NCBI GenBank assembly: GCA_003117195.1
Contig: BDSI01000002.1
Coordinates: forward strand, 2,393,288-2,457,287
DNA: 64,000 bases
Direction of reading: 5' to 3'
Source: Eudorina sp. 2006-703-Eu-15
Lineage: Eukaryota > Chlorophyta > Chlorophyceae > Chlamydomonadales > Volvocaceae
Made by a program: the position numbers and the translations under genes. Numbering within the stretch: position 1 is the stretch's first letter; every line of letters starts with the position of its first letter. Shown one piece after another: positions 20,201-31,352 of the stretch. The notes beneath the pieces are model-generated. The model was not told the origin of the DNA. It did not search any database and was given only the letters and a program-made list of their open reading frames with translations.

Positions 20201-22843
20201 ACCGCAATGAGTCGGGCGGTGGGGTCCTCCGCGGCAGTCGCAGCGCCCTCTCCAGCTTGAGCACATCGCGGGCGGAGTGCAGGAACAGCGGCAGGCTCTC
20301 ACCCGGCATCAGCACCACACCTGGGCCGGCAGGGGGGGTGAAGCGGGGCGGGGGGGGGCCAGGGGGGCGGGGCGGGGGAGGGGCGGGGCGGGGGGGGGGG
20401 CGGGGCGGGGGGGGGCGGGGCCCGAAGATGGTGCGGGTTTCGCTGCCTTACTGTTGACATAAAAGGGGGCGGCGGGGGGCTGGGCCGGAAAGGGGGGAGT
20501 GGAGAGAGAGGGAAGAGGGCAGGTGGAGGAGGAGGGGAGAAGGGTCGGCGGGGAATGGCGGATGGGCCACCGACGAAGACCAACCCCCCGCCAGCGATGG
20601 GAGGCAGGGCGGACGACTGTTGCCCATTCGGTGACGTCTCGCGGTTTTGCCCTCTTGATTGACAAAGGAGGGCGGGGGGCGGGGGGGACAACAGCTCCGC
20701 GACGTAGTGGTGTCCCCCTCCCCCTCCCCTCCCCCTCCCCGTCCCTGGGCTACAGCAGCGGCCCCCCTGGGGCCGCTTCCCACACTACACCGCTGCTGCA
20801 CCCCTCACTGTCGCCTCCATCTTCATGCACCTGCCCTCTTGCCCGCGCCCACGCCGAAGGGCCCCGGCGGGTGGCCTGTCGACCTGCAAGGGCCTGTCCG
20901 CCCTTGTTGGGTCACGGCTTGCTGCCCTCCCCTCCCTCCCCTCCCCTCCCTCCCTCCCCTCCCCTCCCTCCCCTCCCTCCCTCCCCTCCCCTCCCCTCCC
21001 CTCCCCTCCCTCCCCTCCCCTCCCCTCCCCTCCCCTCCCCTCCCCTCCCCTCCCTCCCTCCCCTCCCCTCCCCTCCCCTCCCCTCCCCTCCCCTCCCCTC
21101 CCCTCCCTCCCCTCCCCTCCCCTCCCCTCCCTCCCCTCCCCTCCCTCCCCTCCCCTCCCCTCCCTCCCCTCCCCCCTCCCCTCCCTCCCCTCCCCCCCCC
21201 CCCCCCCTCCCCTCCCCTCCCCTCCCCTCCCCTCTCCCCCTCCCATGTTTGAATTGGGCCGGGCCGCACCCGCACCTCCTCACATGCCGCAGGCTGCTGC
21301 GAGTCCGGTATCCTCTGGAGCCAACTGGATCCGAAGGGTACTGGCCCTCCCAGCTGGCTCCCCTCCTCAGCCCCCCCCCTCAGCCCCCCCCTCAGCCCCC
21401 CCCCTCAGCCCCCCCCTCCGCCCCCCCTCAGCCCCCCCTCCTCAGCCCCCTCTCAGCCCCTGCCCCACCGTCCAGGGGAAACAGCGGCAGCGTGTACGTG
21501 CCACCCTCCTCCAGCAGCTGCGAGCCCCCGCCCAGCTCGTCCACATCTGTACGGAAACACGTGGGACCGCATACCCGGGGGCGCATCCGTCAGTGGGCTT
21601 GCAGGCGCACACCCGTGGGGCCGTCGGGCGCCTCGCGGGGACAGAGCAGCACGCAGACACCCCGGGGCCGCATCCTGACGTGTAGCGTTGGTGCCGCCGC
21701 CGCCGCCGCCGCCGCCGGCGGCCCCACCCCGCCCCGCCCTGGGGGCGGCCCCACAGCACCGCCGCAGTGCGTTGACGGGCAGGGGCCGGGGCGAGGAGGT
21801 GAGGGCTGAGGGGCAGCCCGACGGGGCCGCCGCCACCTTCCCTTCCCCCTCCCCCTCTCCCGCTCCAGGTGCCTTGGCGTATCCCGGACAGTCGGTTGGT
21901 TAGTTGGTTCGCGACCAAGTGGTGGAGAACGTGGTGAGGGATCGCGCCTTGCCGCCCCACTCACCTCCCAGGTAGCGGTGCTGGGCCACTGTGTGCGGGT
22001 CGAAGCGGCGGCCGGTGCCTGCGCGAGCCCCGGGGGGGGGGAGGTTGGGGCCCGGGGGGGGGGTAAGAGCAGCGACTTGGCATGGTGGTGGTGGTGGTGT
22101 GTAGGGGGGGGGCCGAGTAGGGGCAGCGAGGCGACGGTTGGGAAATGAGTGCGAAGCGGGGCTGCGGGGGGCAAGGGCTTCAAGGATGGATGGGTGGGTG
22201 GGTGGGTGGCATGAGGTGAAGGAGGGATGATCACACCGGTTGCCAGCATCGCGAGGAGTGAGTGGGGTGGCGACACAGCCGTCCATGCCGCCCACGCTAA
22301 TCACGCCACAAGCCATTCATGCCTCCGGCCCACCCCTCGAACAGCCCACTGTCGCGCGTTGCGGGGCCTGTCCCTAGGGGTACGACCCGAGTCACAGGCG
22401 GGGCTCCGAAACCAAAGCCAGGAGGAGGGCCGTACGGACTCCGGGCACTGACCCGACGGAAGGCGCGGGACAGGATGCCCCACCCCGCCGCAACACTGCA
22501 GCCCACCCTGACAACGAAACAGCCGTACGCGATCTTAGCGTAAGAATGATCTGTGGGGCTGGGACCAGCCACAGCGCCTCTAGTGTGCCGATGTCGCATG
22601 CTGGATGGGGGACGGCGGTGCCGATCTAGGGGCGGCCGTTCTTTCAACCTGGTCACGAGTTCCGCCGGACAAGTCGCACGGCAATGACAGTATCGTACTG
22701 TCCGACATCGCACCTGCCGCGTCCAGATCAAAGCTAGGGACTCTTTCTATGCGCGGTTGGGCTCCATCGTCGTCGTCGCTGCTAGAATCGACGCCCGCTC
22801 CCACCGGCGACGGTTCACCGGCAGGAGCTGGCCGCTGAGCCAT
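14227..22843 (-). CDS. CRBN: Cereblon homologue (LON + CULT), CRL4 substrate receptor
   Basis: Cereblon presents substrates to the DDB1-CUL4 ubiquitin ligase. Exons in reading order: 22843-22714, 22018-21965, 21546-21469, 20320-20203, 19463-19149, 18537-18433, 17740-17630, 16951-16847, 16215-16118, 15562-15457 and 14964-14227, about 652 residues. The N-terminus is acidic (DSSSDDDD). [15 protein letters not shown] and [20 protein letters not shown] open the LON-like domain, which continues through LVGCSAEI and [13 protein letters not shown]. The CULT domain shows zinc cysteines CKDC and [37 protein letters not shown] and [19 protein letters not shown]. All three tryptophans of the ligand-binding cage are kept. 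After CULT comes an extension of ~200 residues rich in Ala, then Glu/Asp, then Gly/Arg. Exon 20320-20203 needs one extra base to join the next exon in phase: it opens as [21 protein letters not shown] but a [10 protein letters not shown] block lies in another frame. The family call is very strong. Confidence -1.
15566..15757. repeat. (GGTGGGG)n tract
   Basis: G-rich tandem repeat on the plus strand in cereblon intron 15563-16117, just upstream (in gene sense) of the acceptor at 15563. It therefore appears C-rich in the transcript. Confidence -1.
16015..16058 (-). repeat. Intron-end motif A, donor side (CRBN)
   Basis: In gene sense it is GGAAATCGGTAGACAATTTC then AAACTGCGCTGCTG, about 60 bases after the donor at 16117. 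It matches the copy at 7021-7061 in another gene. Confidence -1.
16318..16371 (-). repeat. Family D dispersed repeat
   Basis: The plus strand reads GGCAGAGCAGGAGTGCGTGA then CATGCGAGGGGCC and is preceded by TG-rich sequence, so on its own strand it ends in CA dinucleotides. It lies in cereblon intron 16216-16846. Confidence -1.
16801..16830 (-). repeat. Intron-end motif B, donor side (CRBN intron 8)
   Basis: Gene sense GGGGGTTGAAAAGAAAAACA then GCCCAGAC, about 20 bases after the donor at 16846. Closely similar to the copy at 19020-19045. Confidence -1.
17538..17565 (-). repeat. Intron-end motif B, donor side (CRBN intron 7)
   Basis: Gene sense CTTATATTGAAAAAGAAAAA then ACCG, about 65 bases after the donor at 17629. 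Confidence -1.
17774..18175 (-). repeat. Paired motif A copies in inverted orientation (CRBN intron 6)
   Basis: In gene sense, a donor-type copy (GGTCATATAAAATTGGCAGG) at 18175-18150 and an acceptor-type copy (GAGTCTTCCAAATTCTTGTA then CCCC) at 17810-17774 face each other within intron 17741-18432. This is one of the clearest cases of inverted ends in a single intron. Confidence -1.
19020..19045 (-). repeat. Intron-end motif B, donor side (CRBN intron 5)
   Basis: Gene sense GGTGAACTGAAAACCGCCCA then GACA, about 100 bases after the donor at 19148. Confidence -1.
20143..20175 (-). repeat. Intron-end motif A, donor side (CRBN intron 4)
   Basis: Gene sense GGTATATGAAATTGGTAGAC then ATTTTCAAACT, about 28 bases after the donor at 20202. 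Very close to the copy at 7021-7061. Confidence -1.
20931..21236. repeat. (CTCCC)n tract
   Basis: About 300 bases of pentamer/tetramer pyrimidine repeat inside cereblon intron 20321-21468. All frames through it are open and meaningless. Confidence -1.
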
Positions 22844-23302
22844 GGCGTTACTATAGCAATTTGGTAACGAGTTTAATATTAATTGAAGCCAGCTTCTCAC
22901 GCGTGTTGCGAACTTATTCCGAATCGAGCGAGATACTTCGCAAACCCACTTCAGCATCAAAGTATATGAATAAACAGCGAATACTCTCCATTATTTGTAA
23001 TCATAATGCGGCGACAAGAATGAGACTGGCGAACTAGAATTTGTACGGAGGCGGGTTCTTGTTGACCGAGTTGAAACCCCGCCCTCCCGGGTACCTAAGC
23101 AGTCCAGCGATGTAGTCAGGAAAGTTCATGGAATCGTAACTGTTTGCTCTGCGCTGGATCCTTCAGCGAAAACGTCATTTGGTATTCTGCAAGGCAACTG
23201 TTACAGGGGACTGTCGGAAGTTTGCACGTCTTGGAGAGGTAAGCCTTTTGACTCGCACCGCTTAACACATATTATGAACATCTATTCTGTGCGAACTAGT
23301 GC

Positions 23303-23616
23303 ATGGAGGGCCCGGGCTTTCTCACGGTAGCGTATCTTGATGGCGAGACGCTCGTCCTTGTCGCTAGGGCTCCCGATGCCTGGATGCGTTAAGCGCGATT
23401 TTACACTTTGTGTGGCTCGAATGCGTGGAACCGTCAGCGCTGCTGGTGGACCAACTGTCAGGCCACCTGGCGCGCATGAAGGCGCGCTTGCTCGGCAAGA
23501 TGGCTCGGAATGTCGCTATCGATATTTTCTTGACACACCATAATGTCGCATCTAGCACTTGCGTTCCGCTCCGACACTCTTGGCAGTTGTTGGTGATGGT
23601 CCGACGCGCGCTTTGA
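23303..23616 (+). CDS. Tentative exons: small gene or 5' part of the BTB gene
   Basis: Not recognised. A leader exon could end at the donor at 23240. A 60-base intron with branch-like CTTAAC and acceptor AACTAG would lead to ATG at 23303 (MEGPGFLTVAYLDGETLVLV). A further short intron (donor at GATGC/GTTAAG near 23388, acceptor ACCGTCAG near 23445) would join in phase to LLVDQLSGHLARMKARLLGK, an amphipathic helix-like stretch, open to 23616. Splice signals are modest and no domain is seen. It may supply the missing N-terminus of the BTB protein or be unrelated. Confidence -1.
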
Positions 23617-24993
23617 CGACAAGCGTTTCACATCTGCAGACCCTGCGCGTCGAGACCATTGTCAAATCAAGACAATAATGCGCCGACATTTCCATCGAGA
23701 TATCTGGAGCGGGGGCACGAGTGTTGCGGGCAGCTCGAGGGTCGTGCCGATGCCCTGCCCGCTGGCGGTCGCGCGCTTGCGCTCAACGCCAGGTGAGGCG
23801 CATGATATACGTTTTGTACCAAAACATTTCGCCATACACGCTGTCGGTCACATTTGTTATGCAACGGAATGCGCGTCCTGGACACCCCGCGCGCGCCCCT
23901 GTTGTCAAACCCAAACCCAAACCCAAACGCCAAACCTGAACCGGGATGGTTGCCACCCTCATGTCCCATCCCAAACTGAGCGCCCTTCGCGCCACAGTCA
24001 GTCGGGCAGACCTCCCCGCAGCCCGACCGCCTGCTAAGCGCTTGCGGCAGGAGCACCCGACCCAACCGACCGACCCATCCCACCGACCTAGCGTTACCCG
24101 CCCGGGTATTGCGCCCCCACCCCCACCCCACCCCGGCCCCTCCATGACGCTCCCCGGATGACACCGCCATGGCAGTCGTCGAACCCATTCCCTCATTGAA
24201 AGGCACACGCCTGTGTTTCTTCCGCGCGACATGTTGCTTGCCGGGCATGACGCCCGAGGGCTGTTACCCCGTGATTAAGCCCCCGGGCGATGGTTGCATC
24301 ACAACCGCATCCAACGGTCTTCGCCCCGCCCTGCAGGCACAAGGGCAGCCCTCATGTGGCCCCCCAAGTTTAGCAGACCGCAAGTTTGGTCTTGTCAGTC
24401 ATGCGTACGATGTACGATCTGCGATGTGCGATGCAGGGTCCCGAAACAGGCCGACCGACGATGTCCTGCCGCACAGCCCTGTAGAAATTAGAATGCACAT
24501 CCCCAAGGCACCCAGCGGCTCTTACCGCCGTTGCCAGCCCATCTGGTCGATTCGGCGGCACGGGCCGGATCGCCATGTATGGGTGGGGCCAACAGCTACC
24601 CCGCCAGATCAATGCTCCAGGCATGTCTAACCACCCCATTCACGGCGCGACGCTGTTCCTAGCTGCTGAGCGCAGTGACCAAAAAAGCCCGTATTGGCCC
24701 TCGGGGCCTCCTTGCGCGTACAACTGCCGTAATCCCACCGTCGTGACCCCGTTGTACAGCCGGCATCACCCGCACGTCCGTACATCCGTGCATCCGCCGG
24801 GCGCCCCCCCCCCCTCGCCCCCAGCTCCGCCTCCCGCCACGGGTTTTGCAGCCGTCCGTCCTCCACAGCGCCCTCCCCTCCCGCGCACCTCCTGCTGCCC
24901 AGACCTGTCAACAAATCAGCCTTCTTCCCGTACAGGGCAAAACCCTCCCATGCCCTTTCCCTCGCTCCCTCCCTCACTCCCTTCCTCCCTCCC

Positions 24994-25018
24994 ATATGTC
25001 TACCGGTTTCCTACACTC
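24994..25018 (+). repeat. Intron-end motif A, acceptor side (BTB gene)
   Basis: ATATGTCTACCGGTTTCCTA then CAC, about 55 bases before the 3' splice site at 25071. This supports an intron immediately upstream of the first recognised BTB exon. Confidence -1.
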
Positions 25019-25071
25019 TCGCACCTCAAGACCGGTCGCCTCCCCCAACCTGAACTCGCCCACCCCCTCAG

Positions 25072-28000
25072 GCTCCCGAGCCCTGCGTGTGAGGGCGGTG
25101 GTGGAGGAGCCCTCGGCGGGTGAGTCAAACAGCGGCGGCGGCGGCCGGGGCGGCGGCGGCGGCGGCCCGGCGCGGCCGTCCAGCCTCCGGTGGGCTCGGC
25201 GGCAGCGCGTGCTGGCGGCCGAGCCCCGCCCTGGAGCCGGGGAGGACGACCTGTTGGAGCTCAATGTGGGGGCCAGGCTGATGCAGACCACACGGTGAGG
25301 GGGGGCGGGGCGGGGCGGGGTGGGGTGGGGTGGGAGGTCTGGAGGGTGGGTGGGAGGGCAGGCGGGGCAGGAGGAGGGAGGGTAGAAACATGGTGTGAGG
25401 TAGGAGGGGGGCGCCGTTTCGACGGGGAGGACCCGGGGGGCTGGGGGCGGTGTGACGGTCAGGGCACGCGCCCGCGCCCCATCGCCCCCGTCCCCTGCCC
25501 GCCTGTGTGAGGTGGGCCATCTGGGCCGGGCGTCGCCTCGCCGCCTCGCCTCTTCCGCTGCCAGCCCTACACGGAGCTTTACGTCGCGTAGGGCCCACCG
25601 CGCAGGTCGACCCCCCTCCGCAGCGCAGTTTGACTTCTTTTACCAATTTCCTGTACTCCCCTGCCCTCCCCATCCGCGCATGTCGACCCCTCCCTCCATG
25701 CCCTCCGCTCCCCCCCTTCGCCATTCTTCCGCTTCGCCCTCCGCTGCACTCCTATGCCCCACTCCCTCGCCCTTCCCGTTTGACGCCCCTAAAACCCTGC
25801 TCGCCTGCCCCCATCCCTCGCCTGGCCCTCCACCCCTCGCCTGGCCCCCCTCGTCCCCCCCACCTTGCCCCCCCCCTCCACCCCTCGCCCGCCCTCAGCT
25901 CCACGCTGCAGCTGGTGCCCGGCAGCCGCCTGGCCGCCATGTTCCGGAAGGGCGGTGAGCGGGAGCTCGCCTACGATGCCAGCGGCCGCGTGTGGCTGGA
26001 CCTGGACCCCACCCTGTTCCAGTTGGTGCTGCGGTACTTGCGGGAGGCCAAGATGAACGGAGGTGGGCGAGGGAGGTTGGGTGGGAGGGGCTGCACTGGG
26101 GGAGGGGAGGGTGGGAGGTTGGGTGGGTGCGGGGGTGCTGGGAAGGACCGGGCTGCGGAGGAGGCCGCTTGCGGGGGTTTCATCGGGGCCCGGTAGGTTG
26201 AGGAGGTAGGTTGGGCTGGCCGCGGGCTGCCGGGGGCCGCCGGCGTGTGTCGTGAAGTGTCAAAGGGTAGGAGGGGCCTGCGCCGGCGCCTGCGGTACGG
26301 TGCTTCCTTGACTGGACTGGACTGGACTAGGCATGCTTCAGCCTGCCGCTCTCCATACTACGGTAACTGCACCCAACCACCTCAACCACCTGAACGACCC
26401 CAACCGCCCAACCCGACCCACAGGCCACTGTCGCGGCTGCCTGCCCGCCGTTCAGCCGACCGACGAGCCGCCCTTCCGACGCCTGCTGTCGTACCTGGGG
26501 GTGATGCCGTACACCGGCGAGACCATCCCGATCTCGGCGGGCCACGACCCCTTGACGGAGGCGCTGCTGCCGCCCTCACCCCACCACCTCCCCCACAACC
26601 CACCGCCGGTCAACACCACCCCCGAGCCGGAGGGGGGGGCATCGATGCCCCGGCGGACGTCCGCGGCAGCACCGCCGCACCATCATCAACATCACCAACT
26701 TCATCAACAGCAACAGCAGCAACAGCAGCAACAGCAGCAACAGCAGCAACAGCAGCAACAACAATACCGGCGACACGACAAAAAGACGCAGCAACACCAG
26801 CAGTCGCAGCAACAGCGTAGCTTGGTGCCGGACGGCGGCGGCCCCAGCTGTGGCGGGCAGGTGGGCGGGGCAGGGCCCACGGCGGGCTCCGGGACGGGAC
26901 CCAAGCCGGGCGTGCCCGGCCGCATGGCAGGCGAGCGGCGGCGGGGGTATCCCCACAGCGGCGGCGGCGGTGGCGGCGGCGGGCGACAGGAGGCGGCGGC
27001 GGCAGCGGCTGCGGCGGGGGTGCAGGAGCAGGAGCAGCAGCTGGGATCGGCCTCGACGGGGGAGACCGCCTCCGGAGCCCGTCAGGCGCTGCAGCCGCCG
27101 TCACAGCCGCAGCCCAGCCAGACTGGCCATACCAAGCGGTCCGGCGGCGGCGATCTAACGCAACCGTCCCTCCACCAGCAGCAGCAGCCCCACCAACACA
27201 ACCAGCAGCAGCAGCAGCAGCAACACCATGGCCACCTCGAAACCGCCAACAGTCACCCCACCACCACCACCCAGTCTCCCCGGGCAGCTCAGCAGCCCCC
27301 GACGGGGCGACAAACCCACCCGCCCTCTCCTGCCCCCCCTCCTCCCCCTCCTCCACCTCCGGCGGCCCCCCTGGAGAGTGAGGATTTCATTCCGGAGACG
27401 GCCACGTGCAGCTTCCTCAGCAGCTCCAGCAGCGCCCCAGGCACCACCAGCTCCTGCTCCGGAACCACCAACAGCAGCCGCAGCACCCAGCCCGCAGCGC
27501 CGCCGTCATCGGCATCGGCATCGTCCGCCGGCAGCGGCCCAGAGGGCGGCGCGACGCCGCCGCGATCCCCGCCGCCGCCGCCGCAACAGCAGAAGCAGTA
27601 CGGCCGGCCGCCGCCGCTTCCGTCGTCCGCTTCGGCGTCGTCGACGCCGTCCCCGCGATCCGACGGCGGCGGTCACGGCAGGCGGCAGGGCACCGGTCGA
27701 CTGGTCGCCGCCGGCAGCGGCGGCGGCGGCGGCGGCGCCAGCACCCCCGGGACGGAGTCGCGACTGCCGGCGCCGCGCCGCGGGGGCGGCGGCGGCGGCG
27801 CCGGCGCCGGCGCCGACCGTCCCATCACCCGGCTGGCGCCGCCGCCGCTCCGCGCCGCCGCGAGCGTCTCCCAGCTCTTCTACATCTCCACCGACTTCAA
27901 CGAGGCGCGCGGCCTGCGGGTCAGTGTCCACACGGAGGACGACGTGCGAGCCGCCGCCGCCGCCGCCGCCGCCGCCGCGGCGGAGGCGGCGGCGGCATCG

Positions 28001-28659
28001 GCATCGGTTGCGGGCGCCGGCTCCGCCGCCGGCGCCGGCGCCGGCTCCGCCGGCCCCGAGCCGTTCGACATCTTCGTGGATACGACGTACGGCGACGGTC
28101 AGCTGTCGCTGACGTTCGTTTCCCGGCGGGAGCTGCTGCCCGGGGGGGTGTTCCTGGGCCTTACGTCCAGGTCGCAGTTGGACCGCAAGGGCGCACAGAT
28201 ACCTTGCTACGGATGGAAGGTGGGGAGAGAGCGGGAGAGAGGGGGGGGGCAGGGAGCAGGGGCCTGGGACGGGGCCCGGCAAAGGGGAGCTGTGGATGGA
28301 CTGGGTGGCTAACGCGGTAGGGGGGAGAGCGCTGCGGAGGAGGAGGGGAGGGGGAGAGGATGGGAGACGCGTGGGGAAGGAGAGGGGCGCAGGGGGTGAG
28401 AGGGGGGGATCCGCCATAGACCGCGTGTGTTTCAAAATGTCAATGCCGTACCCCGTCCCCCGGCTGCCGCGCCCTCCCCTCCCCTCACCCCCCCCGCCCT
28501 TTCCCCTTAGAGCAACGGCTGCACCTACAACGACCACACCGGCGGCGGCCGATTGGGCGCCTCGGCCGACTGGCTCGGATCAGGCTCCGTCAGCCGTATC
28601 GGGCAGACAAGCGGCGGCGGATGCGGCGGCGGCGGCGGCGGCGGCCGGAGGCTGTCAGC

Positions 28660-28704
<45 letters not shown>

Positions 28705-29975
28705 CGCCGACAGCTTCACCGAGGGCAGCTGTGGTCCAGGGCTGCCGTACACGTCGTATGGCGCGTCCGAGGCCGCTCTTCCGCCGCCGCCGCCGCCGCC
28801 GCCGGCTGTTGGCGCTCCGGAGCGGGGGGTGTCCTCCCCCGGGGGTTGGGAGCAGCAGCAGCAGCCGCTGTGGAGTAAGGGTGGGTCCACTGCTGGGGAG
28901 GGGGAGGGGGGCCGGGGCGGGGAGGGGAGGGGAAGAGAGGAGGTGGGAGGGGAGCTTGGAGGTGGGAGGTGGGAAGCGCATCGGAGACGTATGGCGGCCG
29001 GCTTGGTTTGCTTTTGAAAAGTTAAGTCTGGTGATGTCTGGGTTTGTCTATGGTTTGGGTGAGTGAACATCACACCCACCTACCTGCCTACCTGCCACCC
29101 GGCTCCACCCCATCCAACCCTCGCACCCTCCCTCCCCCCAACCCCCCACTCCCACCCCCACCCCCAACACCGCACTGTCAGGCGACTCCGTGGAGCTCAT
29201 CATGCGGCAGGGCCAGCTGCACAACCAGCTGGTGCTCAAAGTCAACGGTCAAGCCATTGACGTCATCAACCGCCTGCCATCGTTCCGACACTGGTGCGGG
29301 GCACGGGGGTTGGGTGTGTGGGTGGGTTAGATTGAAAAGAGAAGAAAAATATCCAAAACGAACCCGGGTGCATCCGGGTGGGTGAGTGGGTGGGTGGGGC
29401 CAGATGGGGCGGCACGACGCCCTCCCCTTACGTTGCGTCAGTTTCCGCCACCTTCCGTTACCTTGCCTCCCTCCACCCCCAACCCCCCTCCCGGGGGCCC
29501 TCCGTGCACGAGTGATGGGTGTGACCGGCCTGTTTCCCTTTCAGCCCCTGGGCCACCTCCCTTGCCCTCGGGAGGGGGAAGGGGAAGGGGGCCTCGTCCG
29601 CTCACCCGCCCCCACCCGGGTGGGTTTGTCCCTCGTTATCCCGCGCTCCCCCCGCCTCCCCAAGTTGTCAATCAAGACAGTGAAACCGCAAAAAGGCACC
29701 GAATGGGTAGCACTTGGCGGCGGGGGGGGGAGGTCGACGCCGCCGCTGAGGTGTGACGCAATCAAGTGCGGGTAAGGCAACGCAGGATCGCAAAAATCGC
29801 TTCCCCCCCTGCCCCCCCCCCATCTCCCTCGTTCTCCCCTCATGCCTCCCGGGCCCCCCCCCCCAGGAGCTGGTACGTAGGTCTGTGGGCCGGAGGGGAC
29901 ATCAGCTGCGCCGTCTTCCAGCGGGACCAGTACGCCGTCTACTGGGGTGACTACGCGGTCAAGAGGTACCTGTAG
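25072..29975 (+). CDS. BTB/T1 (KCTD-type) protein with polyQ and C-terminal beta-rich region; 5' end missing
   Basis: Exons 25072-25294, 25899-26062, 26424-28219, 28511-28880, 29182-29293 and 29867-29975 (stop) join in phase and give about 924 residues. An upstream exon ending in phase 1 is required but not identified. The tetramerisation-type BTB spans DLLELNVGARLMQTTR, STLQLVPGSRLAAMF, VWLDLDPTLFQLVLRYLREA and RRLLSYLGVMPY; such domains often build CUL3 ligase adaptors or homo-oligomers. A long disordered middle carries three CAG/CAA-coded Gln runs (26705-26762, 27178-27222, 28664-28702) plus His, Gly, Ala and Pro runs. The C-terminus (LFYISTDFNEARGLRVSV, PFDIFVDTTYGDGQLSLTF, IPCYGWKSNGCTYNDHTGG, GDSVELIMRQGQLHNQLVL, WYVGLWAGGDISCAV) looks beta-rich and resembles SPRY/B30.2 in pattern, but that is inference. 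The BTB call is strong; the biological role is unknown. Confidence -1.
25621..25660 (+). repeat. Intron-end motif A, acceptor-type (BTB gene)
   Basis: CAGCGCAGTTTGACTTCTTT then TACCAATTTCCTGTAC, in the acceptor orientation, about 240 bases before the 3' splice site at 25898. Confidence -1.
28430..28455 (+). repeat. Intron-end motif A, acceptor side (BTB gene)
   Basis: TTTCAAAATGTCAATGCCGT then ACCCC, about 55 bases before the 3' splice site at 28510. A degenerate copy. Confidence -1.
29323..29368 (+). repeat. Intron-end motif B, donor side (BTB last intron)
   Basis: GGGTTAGATTGAAAAGAGAA then GAAAAATA, about 30 bases after the donor at 29294. Confidence -1.
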
Positions 29976-30080
29976 CGGCAGTAGCAGCAGCGGCAGTAGC
30001 AGCAACGGCAGTAGCAGCAGCGGCAGTAGCGGCAGCACAAGCAGCAGCAAGCCCGACATACACACACATACACACTACCG

Positions 30081-30150
30081 TATTGGGCGCCACTTGGCCC
30101 CTCGCATGTCACGCACTCCTGTTCTGCCTGCTTCAATAACACATACACAC
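30081..30150 (+). repeat. Family D dispersed repeat with CA tail
   Basis: CGCCACTTGGCCCCTCGCAT then GTCACGCACTCCTGTTCTGC, ending in AACACATACACAC. The best-preserved copy of the family here. Confidence -1.
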
Positions 30151-31070
30151 GGCACGTCACGACACGTCACCGGGTGAGAGGGCGAGGGGCCGGTGATACC
30201 TGTCCTGGAGCAGCCAGCAGTGCCGCGCAGCGACGGAGTGGAGAGCCCGACCGGGGTCTAGATGCGCTGAGTGCGAGTGCGTCTGCCGCAGTAGGGAGTC
30301 GGGTGTCACAGCGGGAGGGTCAAGTAATGTGCCTTCGACTGCGCACAGGAGGAGGATTGAGCCGCGAGAGAAGCTCTTGCTAGTGTGTGTGTGTGTGTGT
30401 GTGTGTATAGGTAAGAGACCGGCCCGTGTGTGGATTGTGGGTGGGTACGTAAGGTTGTATCTGTGGGCTTCGTGGACGTCGGTCAGCCATCTGAGGGCAA
30501 GCCGAGGGCATTTCAAATTTAATTTGTGAAGCGGTGGAGGGCAAGGGGGCAGCGGAGGGTCTGGGGCCAGCGGCGAGGAGACGCGGAGGGTTGGGACGGT
30601 CGAACTCGGGGGGCGGCGCAGGTTTGAGGTGTGTTGGCAGTGGCGCTGCGGTACCGCGGGTTCGGTCGTGAGCAGTGACCGGGAGGGGAGGGGGGGCGGT
30701 GCTGACGCGGGGGGAGCCTCCGGAGCAGCCGGGGCGGTGGACCCGGTCGCGGTGGACCCGGTTGGCGGTGAGAGGCCAACGTACGGGGGATCGCTGCCCA
30801 ACGAGCTCCAAACCCCGCCCCGCCCCGCCCCGCCCCCCAATGGCAAGAAGGCAAGCGGACAAGCAGCCCGGGGCCACCCGGTGGGCAGGCCGGGGCCTGA
30901 CCGCGCGGCGGGGGGACGGGATGACGTGAAAGCGAGGGAGGCAGAGCAGGAGTGCGCCGTCGAAAGGAGCGGTGTGGGGTGGGGGTCCCGGTGCGGGGAG
31001 CGCTCCGGGGCTTGAGCTGAGCGGCCGCGGAGGGGCCCTGCCTGTTGGGGGGGCGGCGGCGGCTGCCCCA

Positions 31071-31352
31071 GGGAGGGGAGGGGAGGGGAGGGGAGGGAGG
31101 GGAGGGGAGGGGAGGGGGGGAGGGGAGGGGAGGGAGGGGAGGGGAGGGAGGGGAGGGGAGGGGGGAGGGGAGGGGAGGGGAGGGGAGGGGAGGGGAGGGA
31201 GGGGAGGGAGGGGAGGGGAGGGGAGGGAGGGGAGGGGAGGGAGGGGAGGGGAGGGGAGGGGAGGGGAGGGGAGGGAGGGGAGGGGAGGGGAGGGGAGGGG
31301 AGGGAGGGGAGGGGAGGGGAGGGAGGGGAGGGGAGGGGAGGGGAGGGGAGGA
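31071..31352. repeat. (GGGGA)n tract
   Basis: About 280 bases of GGGGA/GGGA units on the plus strand. The long Pro/Ser/Leu open frames on the minus strand across it are compositional artefacts. Confidence -1.

Larger units (their letters stand above)
22844..25071. other. Divergent intergenic region with unresolved 5' exons
   Basis: Between the cereblon start (minus) and the first recognised BTB exon (plus). It is less GC-rich near 22850-23050, as expected for a shared promoter. A strong donor (GGAGAG/GTAAGC) at 23240 and a short open frame at 23303 suggest a spliced plus-strand transcript begins near 23.1 kb. An ATG in good context (GCCATGG) at 24169 opens 153 codons with no recognisable domain. 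Confidence -1.

Noticed and set aside
23906..23935. Telomere-like CCCAAA repeats
   Set aside because: Only about four units, and not the TTTTAGGG/TTTAGGG type known in green algae.
24169..24630. 153-codon open frame starting in a good GCCATGG context
   Set aside because: No domain, and no phase-1 donor that would connect it to the BTB exon at 25072; left as a possibility only.
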